Assembly: GCF_900142195.1 (NCBI RefSeq)
Contig: NZ_FRAB01000024.1
Coordinates: 1 to 64,000 of the forward strand
Source of the DNA: Paraburkholderia terricola
Lineage (GTDB): Bacteria > Pseudomonadota > Gammaproteobacteria > Burkholderiales > Burkholderiaceae
Length of the DNA: 64,000 bases
Reading direction: 5' to 3'
Numbering within the stretch: position 1 is the first letter of the stretch; each line of letters starts with the position of its first letter. The notes under the pieces are model-generated. The model saw only the letters and a list, made by a program, of their open reading frames with translations, searched no databases and was not told the DNA's origin. Shown here one piece after another: positions 9,324 to 18,277 of this stretch. The translations under genes were made by a program, and so were the position numbers.

Positions 9324-10247
9324 TCAGCCGGCGATCGTGAGATCGACGCCACGCACGAGGCGCTTCGCAAGGCGCGGTTGCCGCAACTGTTCGAGCCACC
9401 ATTGCAACGCGCGGCCTTCATGATCGCCGCGCCACGCGACGTACAACACGTTCGGCTCGCGCGGATCGGCGGTCGCCTTCTCCACCAGCTCGCCCTTCTT
9501 CAGCAACGAAGCCACCCGCTGACGCGGCAGCCATCCGACGCCCAACCCGTCCCGCTGCGCCAGAATCTTGGCGCGCATGCTCGGCACGGCGAGCGATGCC
9601 TGTCCGCCGATCATGCCGTATGCGCGCCCCGCCGTCGCGCGCGACGAATCGGCGACCACCACCGCGCGATGCTCCAGTATCCGTTCGCGTGCGAGCGGTC
9701 CCGCGACGCTCGCGAGCGGATGCCGCGGCGCGACCGCGAACACCCACTCCATCACGCCGAGCTCGAACCAGCGCAAGCCGGGGATCGCCGGCGGTTCATT
9801 GGTCGCGCCGACGATCAGATCGGCGCGGCCGTCGCGCAACGCTTCCCACGTGCCGCTCAATACTTCGTGCGTGAAGCGCAGCTTGACACCCGAGCCGAGC
9901 GCGTCGAAGGCGCGCACCACGGGCATCAGCAATTCGAATTCGAGAATCTCGTCCGTGACCACCCAGAGGCGGTCTTCCCAGCCGCTCGCGATCTGACGCA
10001 CGCGCTGCGTCATGCGCGCCATGTCGAGCATCAAGCGGGCGGCTTCGTCGGCGAGCAGTTGGCCTGCCGGCGTAAGTTGCAGGCGGTAGCGGCGGCGGTC
10101 GAACAGCAGCGCGTCGAAACGCGTTTCCAGTTGCCGCGCGGCGTGCGAGATCGTGGACGGCGCCTTGCCGAGGCGCGCCGCCGCGCGCGACAGACTGCCG
10201 GTCTCGCGAATCGCGTCGAGCAAAGCCAGTTCGTCTTCCGACAACAT
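9324..10247 (-). CDS. LysR-family transcriptional regulator
   Basis: This is a 307-residue LysR regulator. The N-terminal winged helix-turn-helix (residues ~3-60; LSRAAARLGKAPSTISHAARQLE) is followed by a LysR substrate-binding domain that runs to the C-terminus. The ATG at 10247 follows GAAGGA and gives the usual family length; an upstream in-frame extension lacks domain similarity. The gene diverges from the VOC-family gene at 10481, the classic arrangement for a LysR protein that controls its neighbour. The inducer is unknown. Confidence 0.9.
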   Translation of the reverse strand: MLSEDELALLDAIRETGSLSRAAARLGKAPSTISHAARQLETRFDALLFDRRRYRLQLTPAGQLLADEAARLMLDMARMTQRVRQIASGWEDRLWVVTDEILEFELLMPVVRAFDALGSGVKLRFTHEVLSGTWEALRDGRADLIVGATNEPPAIPGLRWFELGVMEWVFAVAPRHPLASVAGPLARERILEHRAVVVADSSRATAGRAYGMIGGQASLAVPSMRAKILAQRDGLGVGWLPRQRVASLLKKGELVEKATADPREPNVLYVAWRGDHEGRALQWWLEQLRQPRLAKRLVRGVDLTIAG

Positions 10248-10480
10248 GTTCCATTCCTTCGAACGGTTTCGACGGGAAAATAGTACGGCAAAGGGGCGAC
10301 GCGAGTCCACCATGGCGATCAGCCCCTGACGTCTCGCCAAAATGCCATGACGACGGGATTTCGAAAAATCCGCATGAGTGCTGCGTGCGCAACCCGAAGC
10401 GGCATGACTGCGAGCGCGCCGCATGATCGCGCGCACCTCGATACTTCGGCCATCATGGCCAGCGTGAAGGAGTCAATCTC

Positions 10481-10930
10481 GTGTCGACACATACCGTGAC
10501 CACCCCGCCCGTCAGCGGACTGCGCATCAACAACGTGGCGCTCGCCACCGGCGATCTGAACAACGCGATCGCGTGGTATGAAAAAGTATTCGGCTTCGTC
10601 GTGACCGAACGCGGGCATTTCGATGCGGTCGGCGCGGACTACGCGATGATCGAGGCGGCGGGGGTGCGCATCGAACTGGTGTCGCGTCCGCATGCCGATC
10701 TGCAACGGGTCGATCGCACGCCGCCGCCGAATCATCTGGACGTGCTGGGCTACAAGGCCGTGGTGTTCGAAACCGACGACCTGGCCGCGGCCACCGCCAC
10801 GCTGACGCAACACGGCGTCGAGTTTCTGTGGGCGAATCAGCCGCTCAACGAAGCGCGCAGTTCGACCATGCTGCGCGATCCCGAAGGCAACCTGATCAAC
10901 GTCTTCGGACCACGGCGCGCGCCCGGTTGA
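10481..10930 (+). CDS. VOC-family (glyoxalase/bleomycin-resistance fold) protein
   Basis: This 149-residue protein has paired beta-alpha-beta-beta-beta units of the vicinal oxygen chelate superfamily: INNVALATGDLNNAIAWYEKVFGF in the first half and KAVVFETDDLAAATATL with LRDPEGNLINVFGP in the second. Family members are metal-dependent lyases, dioxygenases or binding proteins; the reaction here is not identifiable. It starts with GTG at 10481, preceded by AAGGAG at 10467-10472. It is divergent from the LysR gene at 9324-10247, which probably regulates it. Confidence 0.85.
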   Translation: MSTHTVTTPPVSGLRINNVALATGDLNNAIAWYEKVFGFVVTERGHFDAVGADYAMIEAAGVRIELVSRPHADLQRVDRTPPPNHLDVLGYKAVVFETDDLAAATATLTQHGVEFLWANQPLNEARSSTMLRDPEGNLINVFGPRRAPG

Positions 10931-10939
10931 CGCGTCCGT

Positions 10940-11839
10940 TCACAGTGAAGCCCGCGTCGCCGCGCCAGCCGCCTCGAAGATGTCGCGCAACACCCTCACG
11001 CGCGACGACAACTGGCGGTTCTGCGGATACAGCACCGAAACCGGCATCGACGGCGGCGGAAAGTCCGCGAGAATGATCTTCAGCCGCCCGGCGGCCAGTT
11101 CCCCCTCCACGCGATACCGCGGCACCTGGACGATGCCGAGCCCCGCCACCGCGGAACCGGTATAGAGATCGGCGCCCGTCACCGATACCGCCGACGGCAG
11201 GACCATCGCTGTCTGCCGGCCGTCGATGCTGAATTCGAGCGGCACCGGCTTGCCGGTCGCGCTCGATACGTAATTGACCGCCCTATGCGCAGCGAGCGCC
11301 GACGGATCGGCCGGCTCGCCATACGCATCCAGATACGCGGGACTCGCCACCGTCACTTGCGGCAGTTGCGCGACGCGCCGCCCGACCATCGACGAATCCT
11401 GCAAATGGCCCGCCCGCAGCACACAATCGATGCCCTCCCGCACGAGGTCGACCAGGCGATCGTCCTCGCCGATCGTCAGTTCGATGCCCGGAAAGCGCGC
11501 GAGAAACGCCGGCAGCGCCGGCACCACGAAGTTCCGCGCCAGCGTGCCTTGCAGGTTCACCCGCAACAACCCTTTCGGCGCGGCGTTCGAAAACGAGCCC
11601 TCCGCTTCCTCCATATCGGCGATCAGCCGCACGCAGCGGCGGTAGTACGCCTCGCCGTCGTGCGTGAGCCGCACCGTGCGCGTGGTGCGTTCGAGCAGCC
11701 GCGCGCCGAGCCGCTGCTCCATGCGCTTCATCAGATTGGTGACGGTGGCGCGCGGAATTTGCAGATCGTCCGAAGCGCGCGTGAAGCTTTGCCGCTCGGC
11801 GATCCGCACGAACACCCGCATTTCCTCGAAACGATCCAT
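10940..11839 (-). CDS. LysR-family transcriptional regulator (CrgA/DsdC-like subgroup)
   Basis: This 299-residue protein has an N-terminal LysR helix-turn-helix (MDRFEEMRVFVRIAERQSF, then RASDDLQIPRATVTNLMKRM) and a complete effector-binding domain (~88-290). The MDxFxxMxxFVRVAExxSF beginning is typical of the large LysR subgroup that often sits divergently from oxidoreductase genes. The neighbour on the right, an SDR at 11979, is read in the opposite direction from a shared 139-base gap, so that gene is the likely target. The effector is unknown. Confidence 0.9.
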   Translation of the reverse strand: MDRFEEMRVFVRIAERQSFTRASDDLQIPRATVTNLMKRMEQRLGARLLERTTRTVRLTHDGEAYYRRCVRLIADMEEAEGSFSNAAPKGLLRVNLQGTLARNFVVPALPAFLARFPGIELTIGEDDRLVDLVREGIDCVLRAGHLQDSSMVGRRVAQLPQVTVASPAYLDAYGEPADPSALAAHRAVNYVSSATGKPVPLEFSIDGRQTAMVLPSAVSVTGADLYTGSAVAGLGIVQVPRYRVEGELAAGRLKIILADFPPPSMPVSVLYPQNRQLSSRVRVLRDIFEAAGAATRASL

Positions 11840-11978
11840 GTTCGACGGCCTTGGCGCGGGCTAACCCGCCTACTGTTAAAGCAAATGGAATGATGATGCG
11901 CAGTCTAGCCCGATTATCTCAGCGACGAAAGCGTCCATGATTTGTTTCACTTACTCATTTCGATCGAGGAAACGAATC

Positions 11979-12722
11979 ATGAACATGCTCAAAAACGCAC
12001 AAATTGCCATCGTGACCGGCGCATCCCGCGGTATCGGCGCGGCGGTCGCACGACGTCTCGCCAAGGACGGCTTCGCGGTCGCCGTCAACTACGCATCGAG
12101 TTCGAACGAAGCCGACGCGCTCGTCGCCGAACTCACGGCGGCGGGAACCAGGGCGATCGCGATCCAGGCCGACGTGTCGAATGCGGACGACGTGCGCCGG
12201 ATGTTCGAGGTCACCGAACAACAACTCGGCAAGATCGACGTGCTGGTCAACAACGCGGGCGTGCTCAAGCCCATGCCGCTCGCCGACACCAGCGACGCGC
12301 TGTACGACCATAACTTCGACATCAACGTGCGCGGCACCTTCAATACCTTGCGCGAAGCCGCTGCGCGGATGAACGACGGCGGACGCGTCGTCAACTTCTC
12401 GAGCACCACGCTCGGGCTGAACATGCCGGGCTATGCGATCTACAACGCAACCAAGGCCGCCGTCGAAGCCTTCACGCATGTATTCGCCAAGGAATTGCGC
12501 GGCCGCAAGATCACCGTGAACGCGGTGGCGCCTGGCCCGGTCGCCACGGCGCTGTTCCTCGACGGCAAGACCGACGAACAGATCCAGACCTTCGCCAACA
12601 TGCCGCCGCTGCAACGCCTCGGCCAGCCGGACGATATCGCCTCGGTCGTGTCGTTCCTCACCGGTCCCGACGCGGGCTGGGTCAATGGACAGGTCTTGCG
12701 TGCGAACGGCGGCGTGGCCTGA
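11979..12722 (+). CDS. Short-chain dehydrogenase/reductase (SDR)
   Basis: This 247-residue classical SDR has the cofactor motif TGASRGIG at 13-20, NNAG at 91-94, a catalytic Ser in NFSST (~141), and Y155/K159 in YNATK. Its last segment, PDDIASVVSFLTGPDAGWVNGQ, is typical of FabG-like enzymes. The ATG at 11979 is preceded by GAGGA (11966-11970) and gives the normal length. It is an NAD(P)-dependent alcohol/ketone oxidoreductase whose substrate is not identifiable. It is divergent from the LysR gene that likely regulates it. Confidence 0.92.
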   Translation: MNMLKNAQIAIVTGASRGIGAAVARRLAKDGFAVAVNYASSSNEADALVAELTAAGTRAIAIQADVSNADDVRRMFEVTEQQLGKIDVLVNNAGVLKPMPLADTSDALYDHNFDINVRGTFNTLREAAARMNDGGRVVNFSSTTLGLNMPGYAIYNATKAAVEAFTHVFAKELRGRKITVNAVAPGPVATALFLDGKTDEQIQTFANMPPLQRLGQPDDIASVVSFLTGPDAGWVNGQVLRANGGVA

Positions 12723-12835
12723 GAACCGGTTGCCGGCGTTCGCGCATCCCGATGCAGTCCGCCGTCATGACAGCGGACTGTGCGCCGCTCCGGCCGAACT
12801 CGCGAAAGGAGACGCGGAGCCGGAGCGCGCGCCGC

Positions 12836-13861
12836 TTACACCACCTTCGGATTACGCTCCGCGAATCCTTCCTGATGCCAGTACGGATAAGCGGGACGCA
12901 CGGCGCTGGCCGCGTCGAGCTTCGCCATCTGTTCGGGCGTCAGATTCCAGCCCACCGCGCCGAGGTTCTGCCGCAACTGTTCCTCGTTACGCGCGCCGAT
13001 CAGCACCGTCGACACCGTAGGCCGCTGCAACAACCAGTTCAGCGCGATCTGCGGCACCGTCTTGCCGGTTTCGGCGGCGACTTCGTCGACCGCATCGAGC
13101 ACGCGGAACAGATACTCGTCCGGCACCGGCGGTCCCATGTCGGCGGTTTTATGCAAGCGGCTCGTATCCGGCAGCGGCTGGCCGCGTTTGATCTTGCCGG
13201 TCAGACGCCCCCAGCCGAGCGGACTCCACACCACCGCGCCCACGCCCTGATCGATGCCGAGCGGCATCAACTCCCATTCGTAATCGCGGCCCACCAGCGA
13301 GTAATACGCCTGATTCGCGACATAGCGCGGATAACCGTAGCGGTCCGCGATGTCCTGCGATTTCATCAGATGCCAGCCGGAAAAATTCGACACGCCGGTA
13401 TAGCGGATCTTGCCGGCGCGCACGAGATCGTCGAGCGTGGACATCACTTCGGCGATCGGCGTTTTCGCATCGAAGCCGTGCAACTGGAACAGATCGATGT
13501 AATCGGTTTGCAAGCGTTTGAGCGCCGAATCCACCGCCTGAATCAGGTGAAAGCGCGACGAGCCGACGCTGTTCGGCGCGTCGTCGAAACGAAAGGTCGC
13601 CTTGGTCGAAATGAGCGCCTTGTCGCGCTTGCCCTTGAGCGCCTCACCGAGTACCGACTCGGAGGCGCCGTTCGAATAGATGTCCGCGGTGTCGAACAGG
13701 GTGACGCCCGCGTCGAAACAGATGTCGATCAAACGCCGCGCTTCGGCGACGTCGGTGGCGCCCCACGCCTCGAAAAATTCGCCCTTGCCGCCGAACGTGC
13801 CGGTGCCGAAACTCAGCACCGGCACCTTGAAGCCGGACGCACCCAGATGTCTGTATTCCAT
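12836..13861 (-). CDS. Aldo/keto reductase
   Basis: This 341-residue TIM-barrel oxidoreductase has the family tetrad: D57 and Y62 in FDTADIYSNGASE, K87 in ISTKATF, and H128 in LFQLHGFD. The C-terminal NADPH-binding segment is STVLIGARNEEQLRQNLGA. The start at 13861 follows AAGGAG. It resembles the YajO/Tas-like group that reduces aldehydes and ketones; the true substrate is unknown. It is monocistronic, with no obvious partner. Confidence 0.9.
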   Translation of the reverse strand: MEYRHLGASGFKVPVLSFGTGTFGGKGEFFEAWGATDVAEARRLIDICFDAGVTLFDTADIYSNGASESVLGEALKGKRDKALISTKATFRFDDAPNSVGSSRFHLIQAVDSALKRLQTDYIDLFQLHGFDAKTPIAEVMSTLDDLVRAGKIRYTGVSNFSGWHLMKSQDIADRYGYPRYVANQAYYSLVGRDYEWELMPLGIDQGVGAVVWSPLGWGRLTGKIKRGQPLPDTSRLHKTADMGPPVPDEYLFRVLDAVDEVAAETGKTVPQIALNWLLQRPTVSTVLIGARNEEQLRQNLGAVGWNLTPEQMAKLDAASAVRPAYPYWHQEGFAERNPKVV

Positions 13862-14046
13862 TGATGAACTCCTTGGCCTGGCCCGTCGATTAACGGGCAT
13901 TCAGTCTACGCGCGCCGGCGCAATCGCGCCGGCAGGCTGACAAGGATTCTGGCGTTGAGGTGTTGCAAAGACGAGGCGTGACCGTGGATTTTTATCGCGG
14001 CTCGACGGTGCACATGCCGATGCCGCGTGGGGTGCCGCGTGTTGCT

Positions 14047-14637
14047 TTACTGCGCCGCGACGGACAGATGCTTCCGCTTGGCGAGTGCCTGAGCCAGCGC
14101 GTAGTGCTCCTGGATGATCGGCAACGACTTCTTCGCGACGGCCTTCAACTGCTCGTCGCGGCCCGCAGCGATTTCCGCCTGGAACGCCGACAACGCCTTC
14201 TGTTGGCCGACGAGCGCGACCTGCTCGATATAGGCCTTGTCGAATTCGGCGCCGCGCAGATTGTTGATGCTCGCGAGCACCGCCGTGTCGGGATCGTTCT
14301 TCGGCACGTCGACGCCACGCGGGCTGGCCGCGCGCAGCGCGTCCGAAATCTTCGCGTTGTCGGCCGCGATGCGTTCGGCGAATGCCTTGACGTCGCGGTC
14401 GGAGGAACGCGCGGTGGCGATGCGTGCCGCGTCGCGTTGGGTCGCGACGGCCTTGGTGCCGTCCGCGATGAAGGTCTGATCGGCGGCATGCAGACGGGTG
14501 GCGTCCGCCGCCGCTATGGCCGGGGCGGCGGTGGTCGGAGCGGGCGCCGGCGCGGTTTGAGCATTGGCCGCGGTGGCGACGACGAGCAGGCTGGCGACGC
14601 AGGCACTGGTGAGGGTTGCGAGAGGCAAGCGGATCAT
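14047..14637 (-). CDS. DUF4142 exported protein
   Basis: This 196-residue protein has a Sec signal peptide (cleavage after ANAQ, ~27), a short Ala/Pro-rich linker and a DUF4142 helical domain. The domain repeats a ferritin-like alpha-helical pattern (ADQTFIADGTKAVATQRDAARIA and AEFDKAYIEQVALVGQQKAL). It ends with HYALAQALAKRK. DUF4142 proteins are periplasmic or outer-membrane proteins of unknown function, often stress-induced. AAGGAG precedes the ATG. A perfect 45-bp tandem repeat lies directly upstream in its leader or promoter. Confidence 0.85.
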   Translation of the reverse strand: MIRLPLATLTSACVASLLVVATAANAQTAPAPAPTTAAPAIAAADATRLHAADQTFIADGTKAVATQRDAARIATARSSDRDVKAFAERIAADNAKISDALRAASPRGVDVPKNDPDTAVLASINNLRGAEFDKAYIEQVALVGQQKALSAFQAEIAAGRDEQLKAVAKKSLPIIQEHYALAQALAKRKHLSVAAQ

Positions 14638-14660
14638 ATTTTCTCCTTGGAGTGAAGCGA

Positions 14661-14750
14661 AACAACAGCGATGCGTGCGCGCCCCGGATGCCGTGGGCTG
14701 CGCTCAACAACAGCGATGCGTGCGCGCCCCGGATGCCGTGGGCTGCGCTC
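14661..14750. repeat. Perfect 45-bp tandem duplication (two copies)
   Basis: The 45-base unit beginning AACAACAGCGATGCGTGCGC occurs at 14661-14705 and again, identically, at 14706-14750; a third copy starts with AAC and stops. It lies 24 bases upstream of the DUF4142 start on that gene's promoter side, within the 443-base gap (14638-15080) before cheV. The rest of that gap contains no gene I recognise. Confidence 0.95.
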
Positions 14751-15080
14751 AACTTACGCAGGCGGCTTGCGAGCCGCTGGCGGCGCCACGCTTTTATCGC
14801 TGTGAATTCTAGGAGCCGCCCGGCGCACCATGTGAAACGACGCTGTCGCTTCTGTAACGGCAGGTAACGCTCAGATGAATGACCGCAAGCGGTCGCAGCG
14901 ACGCTGCCGCTTTGGTCACCAATCAAAGGCATGCGTGTTAACCATGGGAATTCGAGTAAACAAGCACGAATCGCTGAACTTTCCGGACATCGCGCCGATA
15001 ACAGGGATGTAAGGCGCGCGCCAGGGCCACACGCAACGTATGCATGGCGCACCACACGCACGCAATCCTGGAGAGATTCG

Positions 15081-16061
15081 ATGGCAGTAGATCACCGCGC
15101 GAACGACGAACGCAGCAACCTGACCAGTTCCAACAAGTTCGAGTTGTTGCTGTACCGGCTGGGCTCGGTGCCCGGCAGCGACGCACACGAGCTTTACGGC
15201 ATCAACGTGTTCAAGGTGCGTGAAATCTCGACCATGCCGCCGGTCACGCCGATCGCCGGTTCATCGCCGTTCGTGATGGGCGCGGTGGACATTCGCGGGC
15301 AGATCATTCCCGTGATCGACCTGCCGCGGCTGATGGGCTGCGAGCCCACGCGCGGGCTGAACATCCTGCTCGTGACCGAATTCGCGCGTTCGACGCAGGC
15401 GTTCGCGGTCGAGGAAGTGGACGACATCGTGCGGCTCGAATGGAATCAGGTGCTGTCCGCCGAGGGCGCGGCCGGCGGCAATCTCGTCACGAGCATCGCC
15501 CGCATCGACGGCAACACGGGCGACTCGCGGCTCGCTCAGGTGATCGACGTGGAGCAGGTGTTGCGCGACGTGTTTCCGTCGCAGCATCCGAGCGTGGACC
15601 CGGCGTCCGTCGGCGAAGCGCTGGGCATTCGGCGCGGCGCGAAAATTCTTGCCGCCGACGATTCCGGTTTCGCCCGCAAGCTGATCGAGCAGGCGTTGAC
15701 GGCGATCGGCGCCGACTTCGTGATGGCCAAGACCGGTGAAGAGGCCTGGCACACGTTGCAGGAAGTCGCGCGCGAAGCCGAGGCCAACGGGACGCGGGTC
15801 AAGGATAGTATTGCCCTCGTGCTGACGGATCTTGAGATGCCGGAGATGGACGGGTTCATGCTGACCCGGCAGATCAAGGCCGATGAGCGCACCCGCGATA
15901 TTCCGGTGATCATTCATTCGTCGCTGACCGGAGCCGCGAACGAGGCGCACGTGAGGAATGCGGGGGCCAACGGGTATGTGGCGAAGTTTGCCGCCGGGGA
16001 GTTGGCGGATGCGATTCGGAATGCCTTGAGCGGGGTGCCGGCGGCGGACGTTGCCGCTTGA
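15081..16061 (+). CDS. cheV: Chemotaxis coupling protein CheV
   Basis: This 326-residue protein has a CheW domain (residues ~18-165; YGINVFKVREI, GAVDIRGQIIPVIDLP) joined to a response-regulator receiver domain (~185-315). The receiver has the acidic pair D193/D194, phosphoacceptor D250 in VLTDLEMPEMDG, and a conserved lysine in YVAKFA. CheV couples chemoreceptors to CheA and tunes adaptation. The ATG at 15081 follows GGAGAG and starts the known N-terminus; an earlier in-frame ATG would add unrelated residues. No other chemotaxis gene is in the window, so it is an orphan copy. Confidence 0.95.
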   Translation: MAVDHRANDERSNLTSSNKFELLLYRLGSVPGSDAHELYGINVFKVREISTMPPVTPIAGSSPFVMGAVDIRGQIIPVIDLPRLMGCEPTRGLNILLVTEFARSTQAFAVEEVDDIVRLEWNQVLSAEGAAGGNLVTSIARIDGNTGDSRLAQVIDVEQVLRDVFPSQHPSVDPASVGEALGIRRGAKILAADDSGFARKLIEQALTAIGADFVMAKTGEEAWHTLQEVAREAEANGTRVKDSIALVLTDLEMPEMDGFMLTRQIKADERTRDIPVIIHSSLTGAANEAHVRNAGANGYVAKFAAGELADAIRNALSGVPAADVAA

Positions 16062-16124
16062 GGTTGCTATTTGCCGTGCGGATGCGGCTGCTCGGCCGCG
16101 CGGTAGTCTCCCCTACCGCTACCG

Positions 16125-16571
16125 CTACCGCTGCCGCGCGGACGCATACTCATGCAGCGCATCGATCACCCGATCGAATTCGAACGACTTGTCATAGAAA
16201 TGCCGCACCCCGTACTGCTCACATCGTTCCCGATAAGCCGGCAACGCATGATTGGTCAGCACCGCGGCAAACACGGAATCGATCAGCCCTTCGCGCTGCA
16301 AGTACGCCAGCACGGGTACGCCTGAACCCCGCTTCAACTGCAAGTCGACGATCACCGCATCGAACGCCTCGCCGTTCAGCAGCGCGATAGCCTCGTCGGC
16401 GGAATCGGCGTAGGCGGCCACGCGCAGCAAGCCGGACGCGTCGATCGCTTCCACCAGGCTCCTGCGGATCAGCGGCGAATCCTCGATCAGCAACACCCGC
16501 AACGGCGCGCGGCGGGCCGGGTCGTCAACGAGGTTCGATTCGCTGTTCATCGGAGTATCTCGATCGTCCAT
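16125..16571 (-). CDS. Stand-alone receiver-domain response regulator
   Basis: This 148-residue protein is almost entirely one receiver domain: ED at 30-31, phosphoacceptor D76 in VIVDLQL, T106 in VLTNH and K128 in YDKSF. It has no output domain. Its ATG overlaps the TAA of the upstream NarL-type regulator (TAATG), so translation is probably coupled; a second in-frame ATG (16550) is an alternative. Single-domain regulators act by binding partners or as phosphate sinks. The histidine kinase at 18638 is the nearest candidate donor, by inference from location. Confidence 0.88.
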   Translation of the reverse strand: MDDRDTPMNSESNLVDDPARRAPLRVLLIEDSPLIRRSLVEAIDASGLLRVAAYADSADEAIALLNGEAFDAVIVDLQLKRGSGVPVLAYLQREGLIDSVFAAVLTNHALPAYRERCEQYGVRHFYDKSFEFDRVIDALHEYASARQR

Positions 16572-17203
16572 TATTCGATCAAGCCGTTCTTGATCGCGTA
16601 ATACGTCAGATCGGCGTTGTTCGCCAACCGCATTTTCTCCAGCACGCGAGCGCGATACGTGCTCACCGTCTTGACCGACAAATGCAGTTCCTCCGCGATC
16701 TCGGTCGGAATCCGGCCTGCCGCGAGCTTGCAGAAGATCTGGAATTCGCGCTCGGATAACGCTTCGTGAGGCCTGCCCGCGGCCGGCTTGTCGAGGTTGT
16801 CGGCGAGCGTGTCGGCCACCGCCTCGGACAGATAGCGATGCCCGCGCGCCACCGCGCGAATCGCCCGCACGATTTCCTCGGGCTCGCAGTCCTTGTTCAG
16901 ATAACCGTTCGCACCGGCGCGCAGCAGGTTGATCGCGTATTGACTCTCGGGATAACCCGACAGAATCAGCACGCCCTGCTCGGGACGAAGCTGCTTGATC
17001 ACGCGCAAGGTGTCGATGCCGTTCTTGTCCGGCATCGCGATGTCGAGCAGCACCACGTCGAACGCCTGCTCGCGCACGAGACTGATGGTCTCGTCGCCGG
17101 TGGCGGCTTCCGCCGCGACGCACATGTCCGGCTCGTCCGCGACGAACTGCCTGAAACCGCCTCGGACGATCGCATGGTCGTCAGCTATCAGCACTCGAAT
17201 CAT
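16571..17203 (-). CDS. NarL/FixJ-family response regulator
   Basis: This 210-residue regulator has a receiver domain (residues 1-120; D9/D10, phosphoacceptor D54 in LLDIAMPDKNG, K104 in LNKD) and a LuxR-type helix-turn-helix (~149-205; LSEREFQIFCKLAAGRIPTE). It resembles the UvrY/NarL group. The start at 17203 gives the canonical MIRVLIADDH beginning. It is coupled by a one-base overlap to the receiver-only gene downstream. Its cognate kinase may be the HisKA_3-type kinase at 18638-20080, which belongs to the class that normally partners NarL regulators. Confidence 0.93.
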   Translation of the reverse strand: MIRVLIADDHAIVRGGFRQFVADEPDMCVAAEAATGDETISLVREQAFDVVLLDIAMPDKNGIDTLRVIKQLRPEQGVLILSGYPESQYAINLLRAGANGYLNKDCEPEEIVRAIRAVARGHRYLSEAVADTLADNLDKPAAGRPHEALSEREFQIFCKLAAGRIPTEIAEELHLSVKTVSTYRARVLEKMRLANNADLTYYAIKNGLIE

Positions 17204-17345
17204 CGTTTTGGTGTCCGTGCCAGGGAGAACGCTCCGAAGCAGACATTGTAATGATCTCCGGCATGCGTCGGCCGCCCTCGGGCGCTTTCGCACACCGGTT
17301 ATGCGTTGGTTATGCGTTGGTTCTTCGTCGAGTATTCGTTATTCG

Positions 17346-17918
17346 CTACTCGCGGCCCTGAAGCAGGTCCGCCATGTCGTCGGCATGCTCTTCTTCAACG
17401 GCGAGGATTTCCTCGAAGAGACGCCGCGTGGTCACGTCCTTCTCGCCGAGATAGCGAACGATCTCGCGATACGTGTCGATCGCGATACGCTCGGCGACCA
17501 GATTCTCGCGGATCATATCCGTCAGATTCCCGCCTTCCTTGTATTCCGAATGCGCGCGCGTTCGCAAACCGTCCGGCGCGAAATCCGGCTCGCCGCCCAG
17601 TTGCACGATGCGCTCGGCGATGCGGTCGGCGTGTTCCTGCTCTTCTTTCGCATGCTGCGCGAATTCCGCGGCCACGGCCTCGGAGTTGATGCCCTTCGCC
17701 ATGAAGTAATGCCGCTTGTAACGCAGCGTGCAGACGATCTCGGTCGCCAGTGCGTCGTTGAGCAGCTTGAGCACCGTCTCGCGGTCCGCGCCATAGCTTT
17801 GCGTGACCGGTCCGTCAGACATGTGCTTGCGCGCGTCCTCGCGGATCTTCCGGACGTCCATCACGAATGGATCGCGCGATTGGGATGCCGCGCCTTGGGC
17901 GCCAGGTGAGTTCGCCAT
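17346..17918 (-). CDS. Ferritin-like (bacterioferritin-type) protein
   Basis: This 190-residue four-helix protein carries di-iron-type ligands: E in ALATEIVCTLRYKRHY, ExxH in KEEQEHADR, E in LVAERIAIDTY, and ExxH in VEEEHADD. It matches ferritin-like proteins of the bacterioferritin/Dps-related group seen in Burkholderia stress loci. It probably stores iron or detoxifies peroxide. AAAGGAGAG precedes the ATG. Two DUF1328 genes follow on the same strand upstream of it, a combination typical of stress-induced clusters. Confidence 0.85.
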   Translation of the reverse strand: MANSPGAQGAASQSRDPFVMDVRKIREDARKHMSDGPVTQSYGADRETVLKLLNDALATEIVCTLRYKRHYFMAKGINSEAVAAEFAQHAKEEQEHADRIAERIVQLGGEPDFAPDGLRTRAHSEYKEGGNLTDMIRENLVAERIAIDTYREIVRYLGEKDVTTRRLFEEILAVEEEHADDMADLLQGRE

Positions 17919-18026
17919 TGAGTCTCTCCTTTATCCGGTACGGTGGGGATGACGCATCGGGCACCAATCGGGCATGAAGCGGGCACAAAGCGCACCCGAT
18001 GCGTCCTTCGAGCAAGTGCATTTCGT

Positions 18027-18188
18027 CTACGTTCGGAATACGCCGAGCAGCAGCGTGACGACGAACACGACGAGGAAAATGTAGAACAGGATCTTCGCGA
18101 TTTCGGCCGCGCCCGCCGCGATGCCCGTGAAGCCGAATACGGCGGCAATCAGCGCGATGACGAAAAAGACGATGGCATAGTGAAGCAT
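18027..18188 (-). CDS. DUF1328 (YtjA-type) small membrane protein
   Basis: This 53-residue protein, MLHYAIVFFVIALIAAVFGF and onward, has two hydrophobic helices separated by the hallmark GFTGIAAGAAEIAK and ends LLLGVFRT. This is the conserved DUF1328/YtjA pattern. The ATG follows AAGGAGAG. Function is unknown; members are stress-induced inner-membrane peptides. It is the downstream member of a tandem pair. Confidence 0.92.
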   Translation of the reverse strand: MLHYAIVFFVIALIAAVFGFTGIAAGAAEIAKILFYIFLVVFVVTLLLGVFRT

Positions 18189-18277
18189 GGCAACTCTCCT
18201 TCCTGTTGGTATTCGTATCGAACGAACCGCGCTTCAATTTCAAAAGACGCGGCGTGCAAAGCGTGCGTCGAGCGTCG

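Noticed and set aside
13915..13932. CCGGCGC-AATC-GCGCCGG hairpin upstream of the aldo/keto reductase
   Set aside because: Short GC-only palindromes of this kind are common in such DNA, and there is no T run or regulator context.
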